Shown one piece after another: positions 1 to 7,133 of a DNA stretch of 26,971 nt (positions within the stretch are counted from its first letter, which is position 1; every line of letters starts with the position of its first letter). The notes beneath the pieces are model-generated. The model saw nothing but the letters and a program-made list of their open reading frames with translations, had not been told where the DNA came from and ran no database searches. The DNA comes from Pseudomonadota bacterium. Lineage in GTDB: Bacteria > Pseudomonadota > Alphaproteobacteria > Rhizobiales > Rhizobiaceae. The position numbers and the translations under genes are program-made. Location: positions 1 to 26,971 of the forward strand of contig JAEZXX010000088.1 of the NCBI GenBank assembly GCA_023419535.1. Reading direction: 5' to 3'.

Positions 1-1811
1 GCCTCGAGCCGCGCCAGATCGGCGCGGGCTTCGGCGAAGGCGTCGTCGGCCCGGGTGCGCGACGGGTCGGCCGCGCGCGCCCTCTCGCGCGCCTCCAGGC
101 GCCTCGCCTCGGCGGCCTTCAGGCCGGCCTCGACCGCCGCCGGGTCGGCCTTCAGCTCCAGCTCGGCCTCCTCCTGCGGCTGGAGCGCCGCGGCCGCTTC
201 GCGCAGCTTCGCCAGCCCCTGCGGGGCGAGTCCTAAGAGAAGGCTTCGGCCTTGCGCGATGAGGCTCTCGACGCGCTCGGCCTCGACCTGCCGCTCCCGC
301 GCGGCCTTCAGGTCCGGCACGTTCAACGCCGCCAGCGCCTTCCGGCGGCGCTCCTGCGCCCCGGCAAGCTCCGCGCTCGCGCCGGTCGGCCGGTCGGCGC
401 GAAGGGTCAGGGTGCCGACGCCCGGCACCACCAGTTCGGCCATCCCGTCGAAGCCGCGCGCCTCGCCCTCGGTCAGCGGCGTGCCGTCCATGGCGACGCG
501 CGCGGATGCCCCGGCCTCGTAGGCGACGGCGACCGAGGGGCGCGCGGCCTCCGCGCGGGCACGCAGGCGGACGATCTCCATCTCGATGTCCTGTAGCGCT
601 TCGACCGCCTTGGGCGACAGCCTGAGGTGAGCGAGCCGCGCCTCGTTCTCCTCGACCGAGCGCTGCGCGGCCTGCGCGGCCTCGATCGTCTTCAGGAGCG
701 CCGTTCGCCGTTCGGCCGCTTCGCGCGCACGCATCGCGGACTGGAGCCGTGCGAGCAGGCGACGGGCCTCTTCCCCCTCGGCCTCCGCGGCCTCGGCGGC
801 CCGGTTGGCGACCTCGATCGTCTCGGCCGCCGCGCGGCGTCGCTCGGCGGCCTCGTCCCGGCGTGCCTCCGCCTCGGCGAGTTCGGAACGGTAATCCGTG
901 GCCGCCTGCAGCGCGTCGCGGAAGGCGGCGAGTTCGCCCACCGTCCGGTCGCGGCGCTCGCGCGCCAGCCGCTGCTCGGCCTGCGCGGCGCGCAGGCGGT
1001 CGGCCTTTGCGCGTGCCGCGTCGAGCGCAGCCTCGGCCCGGGCGATCTCGCGCCGCTCCGCCTCGTGGTCGCCCTCGGCCTCGAGCTCGGCAAGTCTGGC
1101 GGCCGCAGCCGCGCGCTGGTCGAAAAGGCCGCGCAGGGCCGACACCTCGGCGCCGAGACGGGCCTCCGTCTCGCGCAGGACGTCGCGTTCGCGCAGCGCC
1201 TGCTCGTAGCGCCCGCCGGCCTTGGGTCGCCCCGTCGCGGTGACGAGTTCGCCGAGCGCGGTTCGGACCCTGTCCATGATCTCGGCCATGCGCCGCCCGC
1301 CGGTGACGGCCTCGACCTCGCCCTGCACCGATTCCAGGAGGCCGGCGCGGACGCGGATCTCCTCCTCGGCGGGCTTGCGCGTCTCCATGCCGGTGACGCC
1401 CTGCCGAACCCAGAGGAGCCCGGCCGGGCCGGCCGTGCCCCCGCGAACGAGCTCGGCGACGAAGGCCTCGGCCTCGTCGGCCTGCGCCAGGAGCCGGCCC
1501 GAGGCGAGGTCCGCGACGCGCGCGGCGCGCCCGGCGAAGAACTGCTTGGTGATGCGGAAGCGGCCGGCGTCCGTCTCGATGTCGGCCTCCACCATCGGGC
1601 TTCCGCCCGAATAGGGGCGCAGCGCCTTGGCGTCGCCGGCCACGCTCGAATGACTGAGGAAGAACAGGGCGTGCAGCGCCTCGAAGCTCGTGGACTTGCC
1701 GAACTCGTTGGCGGCACACAAAACGTTGACGCCCGCCCCGATGTCCTCGATCGCGACGCCTCGTCCGGCGAAGCGCTTGACGTTGTGGAGCCGCAGCGCG
1801 GTGATCTTCAT
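1..1811 (-). CDS. YhaN/SbcC-like AAA ATPase, partial (C-terminus off left edge)
   Basis: The frame is open from an ATG at 1811 to the left edge, giving at least 603 codons. It starts MKITALRLHNVKRFAG, typical of the SMC/Rad50/SbcC N-terminal ATPase lobe. A Walker A-like motif follows at about residues 33-41 (AANEFGKST), where the usual first Gly (GPNEAGKST in relatives) is Ala. From about residue 195 onward the protein is rich in Ala, Glu and Arg with heptad-like spacing, consistent with long coiled-coil arms. The Walker B lobe would lie outside the window. The ATG overlaps the stop of the upstream phosphoesterase gene as ATGA, so the two are translationally coupled. By family knowledge the pair resembles YhaO/YhaN or SbcD/SbcC, nuclease complexes acting on DNA ends or hairpins. 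The exact substrate is not evident. Confidence 0.85.
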   Translation of the reverse strand, partial: MKITALRLHNVKRFAGRGVAIEDIGAGVNVLCAANEFGKSTSFEALHALFFLSHSSVAGDAKALRPYSGGSPMVEADIETDAGRFRITKQFFAGRAARVADLASGRLLAQADEAEAFVAELVRGGTAGPAGLLWVRQGVTGMETRKPAEEEIRVRAGLLESVQGEVEAVTGGRRMAEIMDRVRTALGELVTATGRPKAGGRYEQALRERDVLRETEARLGAEVSALRGLFDQRAAAAARLAELEAEGDHEAERREIARAEAALDAARAKADRLRAAQAEQRLARERRDRTVGELAAFRDALQAATDYRSELAEAEARRDEAAERRRAAAETIEVANRAAEAAEAEGEEARRLLARLQSAMRAREAAERRTALLKTIEAAQAAQRSVEENEARLAHLRLSPKAVEALQDIEMEIVRLRARAEAARPSVAVAYEAGASARVAMDGTPLTEGEARGFDGMAELVVPGVGTLTLRADRPTGASAELAGAQERRRKALAALNVPDLKAARERQVEAERVESLIAQGRSLLLGLAPQGLAKLREAAAALQPQEEAELELKADPAAVEAGLKAAEARRLEARERARAADPSRTRADDAFAEARADLARLE

Positions 1812-2932
1812 GGCCGCACGCCTTGCGAATAGGAATAGAGCCGGGCGAGCGCGGCGCGCGCCGTCTCGCGCCGCTCGGCCGAAATCGCGCCGTCGCCCGC
1901 CTCGGCAAGAAGCGCCTCCGCGGCGTCCCGCAGCGCGCCGGCGCGGTCGATCCGGTCGAGGTCGTCGACCTCGTGCTCGGTGGACAGCGCGTCGAGGTGG
2001 AGCTCCAGATGGGCGAAGTCGGGCTCGGCCTCGTCGATGGCCGTGCCAAGTGCCGTGCGGGCGGCAAGACCCGTGGTGCCGCTGGCCACCACCCGCACGA
2101 GGCTTCGGCGGCGCTCGCCCGGCGAGGGCAGAAGGGCCCGCAGCGTCTCGACGGCATCCTCGCCCGGTAGAAGATGCAGATCGAGCGTGCGCCAGGAAAA
2201 GCCGGCGGTGACAAAGGGCGTCAGCTTCGGCGTCGCGCCGGGCCCGGCGATCTCGACGAGCAGCGCCTCGCCGGGGCGCTCGTGCTTGAAGCGGTCGGGC
2301 TCGGGCGAGCCGCTGTAGGCGGTGCGCGGGTCGATCGCAATCGGCCCGTGCCAGTCGCCGAGCGCCAGATAGTCGAGGCCCGCGCGCCGTGCCCGGTCCG
2401 GAGCGACGATCTCGGCCGCGTTCGCCTCCTCCGAGAAGCTCTGGACGGCGCCGTGCGCGAGGCCGATGCGCACCGTGCCCTCCGGTGTCTGCGCCCCGTC
2501 CATCCAGGCGGTGAGGTCGCGCCCGGGGCGGCGCGTCGTGCAAGGGGCCGGAAGGACGAAGGCGCCGGGCGCGATCTCGATCGGTTCGGGCTCGGTGGCG
2601 AGCGTCACGTTGTCCGGTGCCTCGCGCGCCAGCGTCTGCCAGAGCGGCGCGGCCTGCAGCGAATCGTGGTTCCCGGGCAGGATCACCCAGCCGATCGTGG
2701 GGTGCCCCGCCATCTCGGCGAGCGCCTGCCGGCGCACCTGCGGGGCGGGCGTCTCGGTGTCGAACGTGTCCCCGGCGAGAAGCACCGTGCCGGCGCCCGT
2801 CGCGTGCGCCTCGGCGGCCAGGCGCGCCAGGACGGCGTGGCGGGCCTCGCGCAGGCGCCCCGGCAGGTCGCCGGAGAACTGGCCGAAGCGCTTGCCGAGA
2901 TGCAAATCGCTCGAATGGATGAAGCGGATCAT
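1808..2932 (-). CDS. SbcD/YhaO-like metallophosphoesterase (DNA repair exonuclease)
   Basis: A 374-residue calcineurin-like phosphoesterase. The metal-binding motifs appear in order: DLHLG (Asp9, His11), GDTFD (Asp55), LPGNHD (Asn88, His89, Asp90), then GLAHG and LGDWHG. These are the di-metal ligands of the Mre11/SbcD nuclease family. I chose ATG 2932 (MIRFIHSSDLHLG) because it places the first motif at residue 5-12 as in relatives; the frame extends upstream to 2995 but that part is low-complexity and Arg-rich. The stop overlaps the ATPase start (ATGA), so the two probably form one nuclease-ATPase complex. It is transcribed divergently from preT across a 281-bp gap. Assignment to YhaO rather than classical SbcD is tentative. 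Confidence 0.88.
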   Translation of the reverse strand: MIRFIHSSDLHLGKRFGQFSGDLPGRLREARHAVLARLAAEAHATGAGTVLLAGDTFDTETPAPQVRRQALAEMAGHPTIGWVILPGNHDSLQAAPLWQTLAREAPDNVTLATEPEPIEIAPGAFVLPAPCTTRRPGRDLTAWMDGAQTPEGTVRIGLAHGAVQSFSEEANAAEIVAPDRARRAGLDYLALGDWHGPIAIDPRTAYSGSPEPDRFKHERPGEALLVEIAGPGATPKLTPFVTAGFSWRTLDLHLLPGEDAVETLRALLPSPGERRRSLVRVVASGTTGLAARTALGTAIDEAEPDFAHLELHLDALSTEHEVDDLDRIDRAGALRDAAEALLAEAGDGAISAERRETARAALARLYSYSQGVRP

Positions 2933-3213
2933 GCCTCGCCTTCGCTCCGCGGCGGTCCGGCGTCCGGGCCGCCCTCTTCCCGTGGGGTCGAGCATGCCCG
3001 CGCCGGGTTCGGCAAGGGAAATGTCGGCCGGTACGCCGTTCGCGAACGGCCGCCCACGCGGAACGGACGTCTCGCGGCTTCTCGATGAGGCGGAACGACG
3101 GTGCTCCGGGCGGATGAAAGGGAGGAAACTTTGATCGAGTGGTCAAAATTTGAGCTTGACCGCGATCGGGCAGCCGAGACAGTCTCCTTGGAATGGTTCG
3201 AAGGAGAGCGTCG
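2933..3213. other. Divergent intergenic region, phosphoesterase / preT
   Basis: 281 bp between the divergent starts with no convincing gene. The right part is locally A/T-richer than the surroundings and holds the RutR-like palindrome at 3131-3146. A TTGACC at 3156-3161 could be a -35 element for preT, but the expected -10 position (around 3179-3184) matches poorly. No clear promoter was found for the phosphoesterase. Confidence 0.5.
3131..3146 (+). promoter_or_regulatory. RutR-like operator upstream of preT
   Basis: TTGATCGAGTGGTCAA is a near-palindrome, and its symmetry extends by one further T/A pair on each side. It matches the RutR consensus known from E. coli (TTGACCAnnTGGTCAA) at 12 of 14 specified positions. 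The right half-site TGGTCAA is perfect. It lies 68 bp upstream of the preT ATG, and a RutR homologue is encoded 3 kb away at 6325-6954. The match is seen directly; binding is inferred. Confidence 0.7.
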
Positions 3214-4608
3214 ATGACCGAAACTCCTCATGCCCTTTCTCCGTCCGCGGCAGGGCCCGATATCGCGGCGGGCCGGCTCGACTCCCAGGCGCTCACCCGC
3301 AACTTCCTCGACCTCCACGCGCCGCTCGACCGGCACGAGGCGCTGGTCGAAAGCGACCGCTGCTATTTCTGCTACGACGCGCCCTGCATGCAGGCCTGTC
3401 CGACTTCGATCGACATTCCGCTCTTCATCCGCGAGATCGGGGCCGGCAACGCGGTGGGCGCGGCCAAGACCATCCTCTCCTCCAACATCCTCGGCGGCAT
3501 GTGCGCGCGTGTCTGCCCCGTCGAGACGCTCTGCGAGGAGGCCTGCGTGCGCGAGGCCGCCGAGGGCAAGCCGGTGAAGATCGGGCTGCTCCAGCGCTAT
3601 GCCACCGACCACGTCGTCGGCGTGCGCGAGCATCCCTTCCGGCGGGCCGAGAGCACCGGAACGCGCGTCGCGGTCGTCGGGGCGGGGCCGGCGGGCCTGT
3701 CCTGTGCCCATCGCCTCGCCATGCTGGGCCACGAGGTGACCCTCTTCGACGCGCGCCAAAAGGCCGGCGGGCTGAACGAGTACGGCATCGCCTCCTACAA
3801 GGCGACGAACGGCTTCGCGCAGGAAGAAGTGGACTTCGTCCTCTCCATCGGCGGCATCGCGCTGCAGACGGGCGTGCGGCTCGGCGAGAACCTGCATCTC
3901 TCCGATCTGCGCGAGGCGTTCGACGCGGTGTTCCTCGGGATCGGCCTTGCCGGCGTCAACGCGCTCGGCCATGAGCCGCAGGAGGCGAGCGGCCATCACG
4001 ACGCCGTCGCCTGGATCGCCGAGCTGCGCCAGACGGTGGATCTGTCGAGCCTGCCCGTCGGGCGGCGCGTCGTCGTCATCGGCGGGGGCATGACGGCCAT
4101 CGACATGGCGGTGCAGGCCAAGGCGCTGGGCGCCGAGGACGTGACGCTCGTCTACCGGCGCGGGCGCGCGGCGATGAACGCGAGCCCGTACGAGCAGGAG
4201 ATCGCGCTCGCGCGCGGCGTCCACATCCGCTGCAATCTGTCGCCGAAGCGGCTTCTCCACGAGGGCGGCTACGTCCACGCCATCGAACTCGCGCGAACCC
4301 GCGAGGAGAACGGTCGGCTGGTCGAGACCGGCGAGACGGAGATTCTCGCAGCCGACCAGGTGTTCCGGGCCATCGGCCAGCGTTTCCATCTGGAGGGCGT
4401 CGATCTCGACGGGTTCGGAGTGGCGACCGAAGGCGGCCGGCTCGTCGTCGACGAGGAGCGCCGTACGAGTCTCCCCGGCGTCTGGGCCGGCGGCGACTGC
4501 GTGGCCGGCGGAGACGATCTGACCGTCGTCGCGGTGGAGGACGGCAAGCGGGCGGCGCTCTCGATCCACGAGGCGCTGACAGCGGGCGTGAGGATGGCCG
4601 CGGAATGA
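3214..4608 (+). CDS. preT: NAD(P)-dependent dihydropyrimidine dehydrogenase subunit PreT
   Basis: A 464-residue protein matching the N-terminal half of mammalian dihydropyrimidine dehydrogenase. Eight cysteines in two groups suit two [4Fe-4S] clusters: Cys50/53/58/62 (CYFCYDAPCMQAC) and Cys97/101/107/111 (CARVCPVETLCEEAC). An FAD-binding GAGPAG lies at 156-161 and a second dinucleotide-binding GGGMTA at about 290-295 is expected for NAD(P)H. With PreA it reduces uracil or thymine to the dihydropyrimidine in the cytoplasm, passing electrons from NAD(P)H via FAD and Fe-S clusters. ATG 3214 is preferred to the in-frame ATG at 3193 because AAGGAG (3201-3206) sits 7 nt before it. The stop overlaps the next gene as ATGA. 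A RutR-like operator lies upstream. Confidence 0.93.
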   Translation: MTETPHALSPSAAGPDIAAGRLDSQALTRNFLDLHAPLDRHEALVESDRCYFCYDAPCMQACPTSIDIPLFIREIGAGNAVGAAKTILSSNILGGMCARVCPVETLCEEACVREAAEGKPVKIGLLQRYATDHVVGVREHPFRRAESTGTRVAVVGAGPAGLSCAHRLAMLGHEVTLFDARQKAGGLNEYGIASYKATNGFAQEEVDFVLSIGGIALQTGVRLGENLHLSDLREAFDAVFLGIGLAGVNALGHEPQEASGHHDAVAWIAELRQTVDLSSLPVGRRVVVIGGGMTAIDMAVQAKALGAEDVTLVYRRGRAAMNASPYEQEIALARGVHIRCNLSPKRLLHEGGYVHAIELARTREENGRLVETGETEILAADQVFRAIGQRFHLEGVDLDGFGVATEGGRLVVDEERRTSLPGVWAGGDCVAGGDDLTVVAVEDGKRAALSIHEALTAGVRMAAE

Positions 4609-4964
4609 GCGCGCTCGCCTCATCGAGCCTTGCCCGGTTCGGCCGTTGCCTCGAACGGGCGTGGTCGAACCAATCGTCCACACGCTGGCGTGCCGACAAT
4701 CCGGCGCTCGGGCAGTGCGGCGTCACCAGCCTCGTCGCGAACGACGCCTTTGGTGGCGAAATCCTGAAGACCAGGGTCGAGGGCGGGTGGCACTTCTACA
4801 ACCGCATCGATGGCCGGCGGGTCGATTTCACCGCCTCCCAGTTCTCTGATCCCCTCGACTACCAGGACGTCGCTTCGGACCGAAGCGACGCTTTCGCCGA
4901 CACGAACGCGCAGCAGTACGACGCGCTGACCGCCCGCCTCCGCGCGGCGCAGCAGGAGGGTTGA
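4605..4964 (+). CDS. YunG-like small protein within the pre operon
   Basis: A 119-residue protein resembling the YunG family, which in Bacillus subtilis lies next to the allantoinase gene pucH of the purine catabolism cluster. The recognisable core is WRADNPALGQCGVTSL, then GGEIL, GWHFYNR and VDFTASQF. Cys38, His63 and Asp74 occur in the order and local context of a papain/transglutaminase-like Cys-His-Asp triad; this is my inference and the family's function is unknown to me. The start overlaps the preT stop as ATGA and only 5 bp separate its stop from the preA ATG, so it is co-translated with both dehydrogenase subunits. It could be a maturation or accessory factor, or a small amidase-like enzyme. 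No signal peptide or membrane segment is seen. Confidence 0.8.
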   Translation: MSALASSSLARFGRCLERAWSNQSSTRWRADNPALGQCGVTSLVANDAFGGEILKTRVEGGWHFYNRIDGRRVDFTASQFSDPLDYQDVASDRSDAFADTNAQQYDALTARLRAAQQEG

Positions 4965-4969
4965 AACGC

Positions 4970-6316
4970 ATGGCCGACCTGTCGACGAACTTCATCGGGA
5001 TCCGTTCGCCGAACCCGTTCTGGCTGGCCTCGGCGCCGCCGACCGACAAGGAGTACAACGTCAATCGCGCCTTCGAAGCAGGCTGGGGCGGGGTGGTGTG
5101 GAAGACGCTGGGGCAGGCGGGCTCGCCGGTCGTCAACGTCAACGGCCCGCGCTACGGCGCGATCCACGGGCCGGACCGGCGGCTGCTCGGCCTGAACAAC
5201 ATCGAGCTCATCACCGACCGGGACCTCGAGACCAATCTGGAGGAGATCGTCCGGGTCAAGCGCAACTGGCCGGACCGGGCGATGATCGTCTCGCTGATGG
5301 TGCCGTGCGAGGAGGAGGAGTGGCGCTCGATCCTGTCGCGCGTCATGGAGACGGGCTGCGACGGCGTGGAGCTGAATTTCGGCTGCCCGCACGGCATGAG
5401 CGAGCGCGGCATGGGCTCGGCGGTGGGCCAAGTGCCCGAATACATCGAGATGGTCGCGCGCTGGTGCAAGGAGCACTCGAACCTGCCGGTGATCGTGAAG
5501 CTGACGCCCAACATCACCGACATCCGCTATCCGGCGCGCGCGGCGAAGAGAGGCGGGGCGGACGCGGTCTCCCTCATCAACACCATCTCCTCCATCGTCT
5601 CGGTCGACCTCGACAGTTTCGCGCCGACGCCGACCATCGACGGCAAGGGCAGCCACGGCGGCTATTGCGGCCCGGCGGTGAAGCCCATCGCGCTGAACAT
5701 GGTGGCCGAGATCGCCCGCGACCGCGAGACCTACGGCCTGCCGATCTCCGGCATCGGCGGGGTGACGACGTGGCGCGACGCCGCCGAGTTCATCGCGCTC
5801 GGCTGCGGCACGGTGCAGGTCTGCACCGCGGCCATGACCTACGGCTTCAAGGTGGTGCAGGAGATGGCGTCCGGCCTCTCCGACTGGATGGACGAGAAGG
5901 GCTATTCCTCGATCGAGGATTTCCGCGGCAAGGCGGTGCGCAACGTCACCGACTGGCAATATCTCAACCTCTCCTACGTGACCAAGGCGCGGATCGACCA
6001 GGACAAGTGCATCTCCTGCGGGCGCTGCCACATCGCCTGCGAGGACACCTCGCACCAGGCGATCACCAAGGAGGTGAACGGCAAGCGGCATTTCGAGGTG
6101 ATCGACGCCGAGTGCGTCGGCTGCAATCTCTGCGTCAACGTCTGCCCGGTGGAGGACTGTATCACCATGGAGCGGATCGAGGGCTTCGACCCGCGCACCG
6201 ACGCGCCCATTCCGGCCGCCTACACCAACTGGACCGCGCATCCGAACAACCCGATGCGACGCGAGGCGATGCAGTTCGCGCCCGAGCCGATGGAACTGAC
6301 CGAACCGGCGGAGTAG
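4970..6316 (+). CDS. preA: NAD-dependent dihydropyrimidine dehydrogenase subunit PreA
   Basis: A 448-residue protein equivalent to the C-terminal half of mammalian dihydropyrimidine dehydrogenase. Residues 1-310 form a DHOD-like FMN barrel (FPNPF-like SPNPFWLASAP, ELNFGCPHGMSERGMGS, KLTPNITDI, GIGGVTTWRDAAEF). The C-terminal domain has two [4Fe-4S] sites: Cys347/350/353/357 (CISCGRCHIAC) and Cys382/385/388/392 (CVGCNLCVNVC). It binds the pyrimidine and catalyses ring reduction with electrons supplied by PreT. ATG 4970 is chosen because AGGAGG (4954-4959) is correctly spaced for it; the in-frame TTG at 4961 is too close. In the mobile loop the position of the mammalian catalytic Cys671 is Val152. 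It ends 8 bp before the convergent rutR stop. Confidence 0.93.
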   Translation: MADLSTNFIGIRSPNPFWLASAPPTDKEYNVNRAFEAGWGGVVWKTLGQAGSPVVNVNGPRYGAIHGPDRRLLGLNNIELITDRDLETNLEEIVRVKRNWPDRAMIVSLMVPCEEEEWRSILSRVMETGCDGVELNFGCPHGMSERGMGSAVGQVPEYIEMVARWCKEHSNLPVIVKLTPNITDIRYPARAAKRGGADAVSLINTISSIVSVDLDSFAPTPTIDGKGSHGGYCGPAVKPIALNMVAEIARDRETYGLPISGIGGVTTWRDAAEFIALGCGTVQVCTAAMTYGFKVVQEMASGLSDWMDEKGYSSIEDFRGKAVRNVTDWQYLNLSYVTKARIDQDKCISCGRCHIACEDTSHQAITKEVNGKRHFEVIDAECVGCNLCVNVCPVEDCITMERIEGFDPRTDAPIPAAYTNWTAHPNNPMRREAMQFAPEPMELTEPAE

Positions 6317-6324
6317 GCCCCGTG

Positions 6325-6954
6325 TCAGCGCGGCAGGACGCCTTTGAGGATGATCGACAGCACCGTCTCGGCGGCGTTGTCGTGAAAGTCCGGTCGGCCG
6401 CTTTCCTCCGGCAGGATCGCGCGGACCTGCGCGTCGAAATCGGCATAGGTCTGGGTCGCGGCCCAGATCAGGACGACCAGATGCACCGGGTCGGTGCGGG
6501 CAAGGCGCCCCTCGTCCATCCAGCGGGCGAGGATCGCGGCCTTGTCCTTGACGAGGTCGCGCAAGGGGCCGCGCAGGAACGGCCCGATCACCGGCGCGCC
6601 GTGCAGCACCTCGTTGGCGAAGAGCCGCGAGTTCTCCGGTCTCTGGGCCGACAGGCGCATCTTCTCACGGATGTAGGTTTCCAGTTCGCGGGCCGGGTCG
6701 CCGTTCGGATCGAGCGCGGCGAAGGGCGCGAGCCAGGCGTCGAGCGTGCCCACGAGAACCGCCCGGTAGATGTCCTCCTTGCGGCGGAAGTAGTAGAGCA
6801 GATTGGTCTTCGACATGCCGCAGGCGCGCGCGATCTCCTCCACGCTCGCGGCCTTGAAACCGCGCGCGGAAAAGACGGTCAGGGCGGCGTCGAGGATCGC
6901 CTTGCGGTTCTCCGTCTGGATGCGCGTCGCGGGCGGGGGGATGGTATCGGACAC
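6325..6954 (-). CDS. rutR: TetR-family pyrimidine regulator RutR
   Basis: A 209-residue TetR-family repressor (E. coli RutR has 212). The N-terminal helix-turn-helix is at about residues 35-56 and contains the RutR hallmark SKTNLLYYF. The ligand domain keeps further RutR-like segments: AWLAPF near 74-79, SRLFANE(V) near 109-115, IWAATQTYADF near 163-173 and the terminal KGVLPR. RutR binds uracil or thymine, which releases it from DNA. GTG 6954 gives a family-length protein; the longer in-frame ATG at 7146 would overlap the neighbouring gene and add a low-complexity tail. The Shine-Dalgarno is weak. It is convergent with preA and divergent from the amidohydrolase, and probably acts on the operator at 3131-3146. 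Confidence 0.92.
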   Translation of the reverse strand: MSDTIPPPATRIQTENRKAILDAALTVFSARGFKAASVEEIARACGMSKTNLLYYFRRKEDIYRAVLVGTLDAWLAPFAALDPNGDPARELETYIREKMRLSAQRPENSRLFANEVLHGAPVIGPFLRGPLRDLVKDKAAILARWMDEGRLARTDPVHLVVLIWAATQTYADFDAQVRAILPEESGRPDFHDNAAETVLSIILKGVLPR

Positions 6955-7023
6955 GCTAAGGCTGCTCGTTCTGCCGCACTTTTGCGCAATGGTGGACGAT
7001 GCCGAGGCAGGGTGCAATCGCGC

Positions 7024-7052
7024 TTGACCGCCTTTCGGGCCTCTCCTAGCCT
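7024..7052 (+). promoter_or_regulatory. Candidate promoter for the amidohydrolase-hydA-ABC operon
   Basis: In the 179-bp gap between rutR and the amidohydrolase, TTGACC (7024-7029) and TAGCCT (7047-7052) are separated by 17 bp, a plausible sigma70-type pair. The inferred leader of about 75 nt contains a GC-rich imperfect hairpin around 7087-7110. No RutR-like palindrome is visible here. TTGCGCAA at about 6981-6988 is a perfect 8-bp palindrome of unknown meaning. Confidence 0.4.
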
Positions 7053-7133
7053 CGGCTCGAACGGGCGCATCACGCCTCAGACGAGCGGGCCGCGCGACGA
7101 CGCGGGGCCCGGCCGACAGGGACTTCCGATCGC

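Noticed and set aside
6979..6990. TTGCGCAA palindrome as a second RutR operator
   Set aside because: It lacks the GGTCAA/TTGACC half-sites and the 16-bp architecture; too short to interpret.
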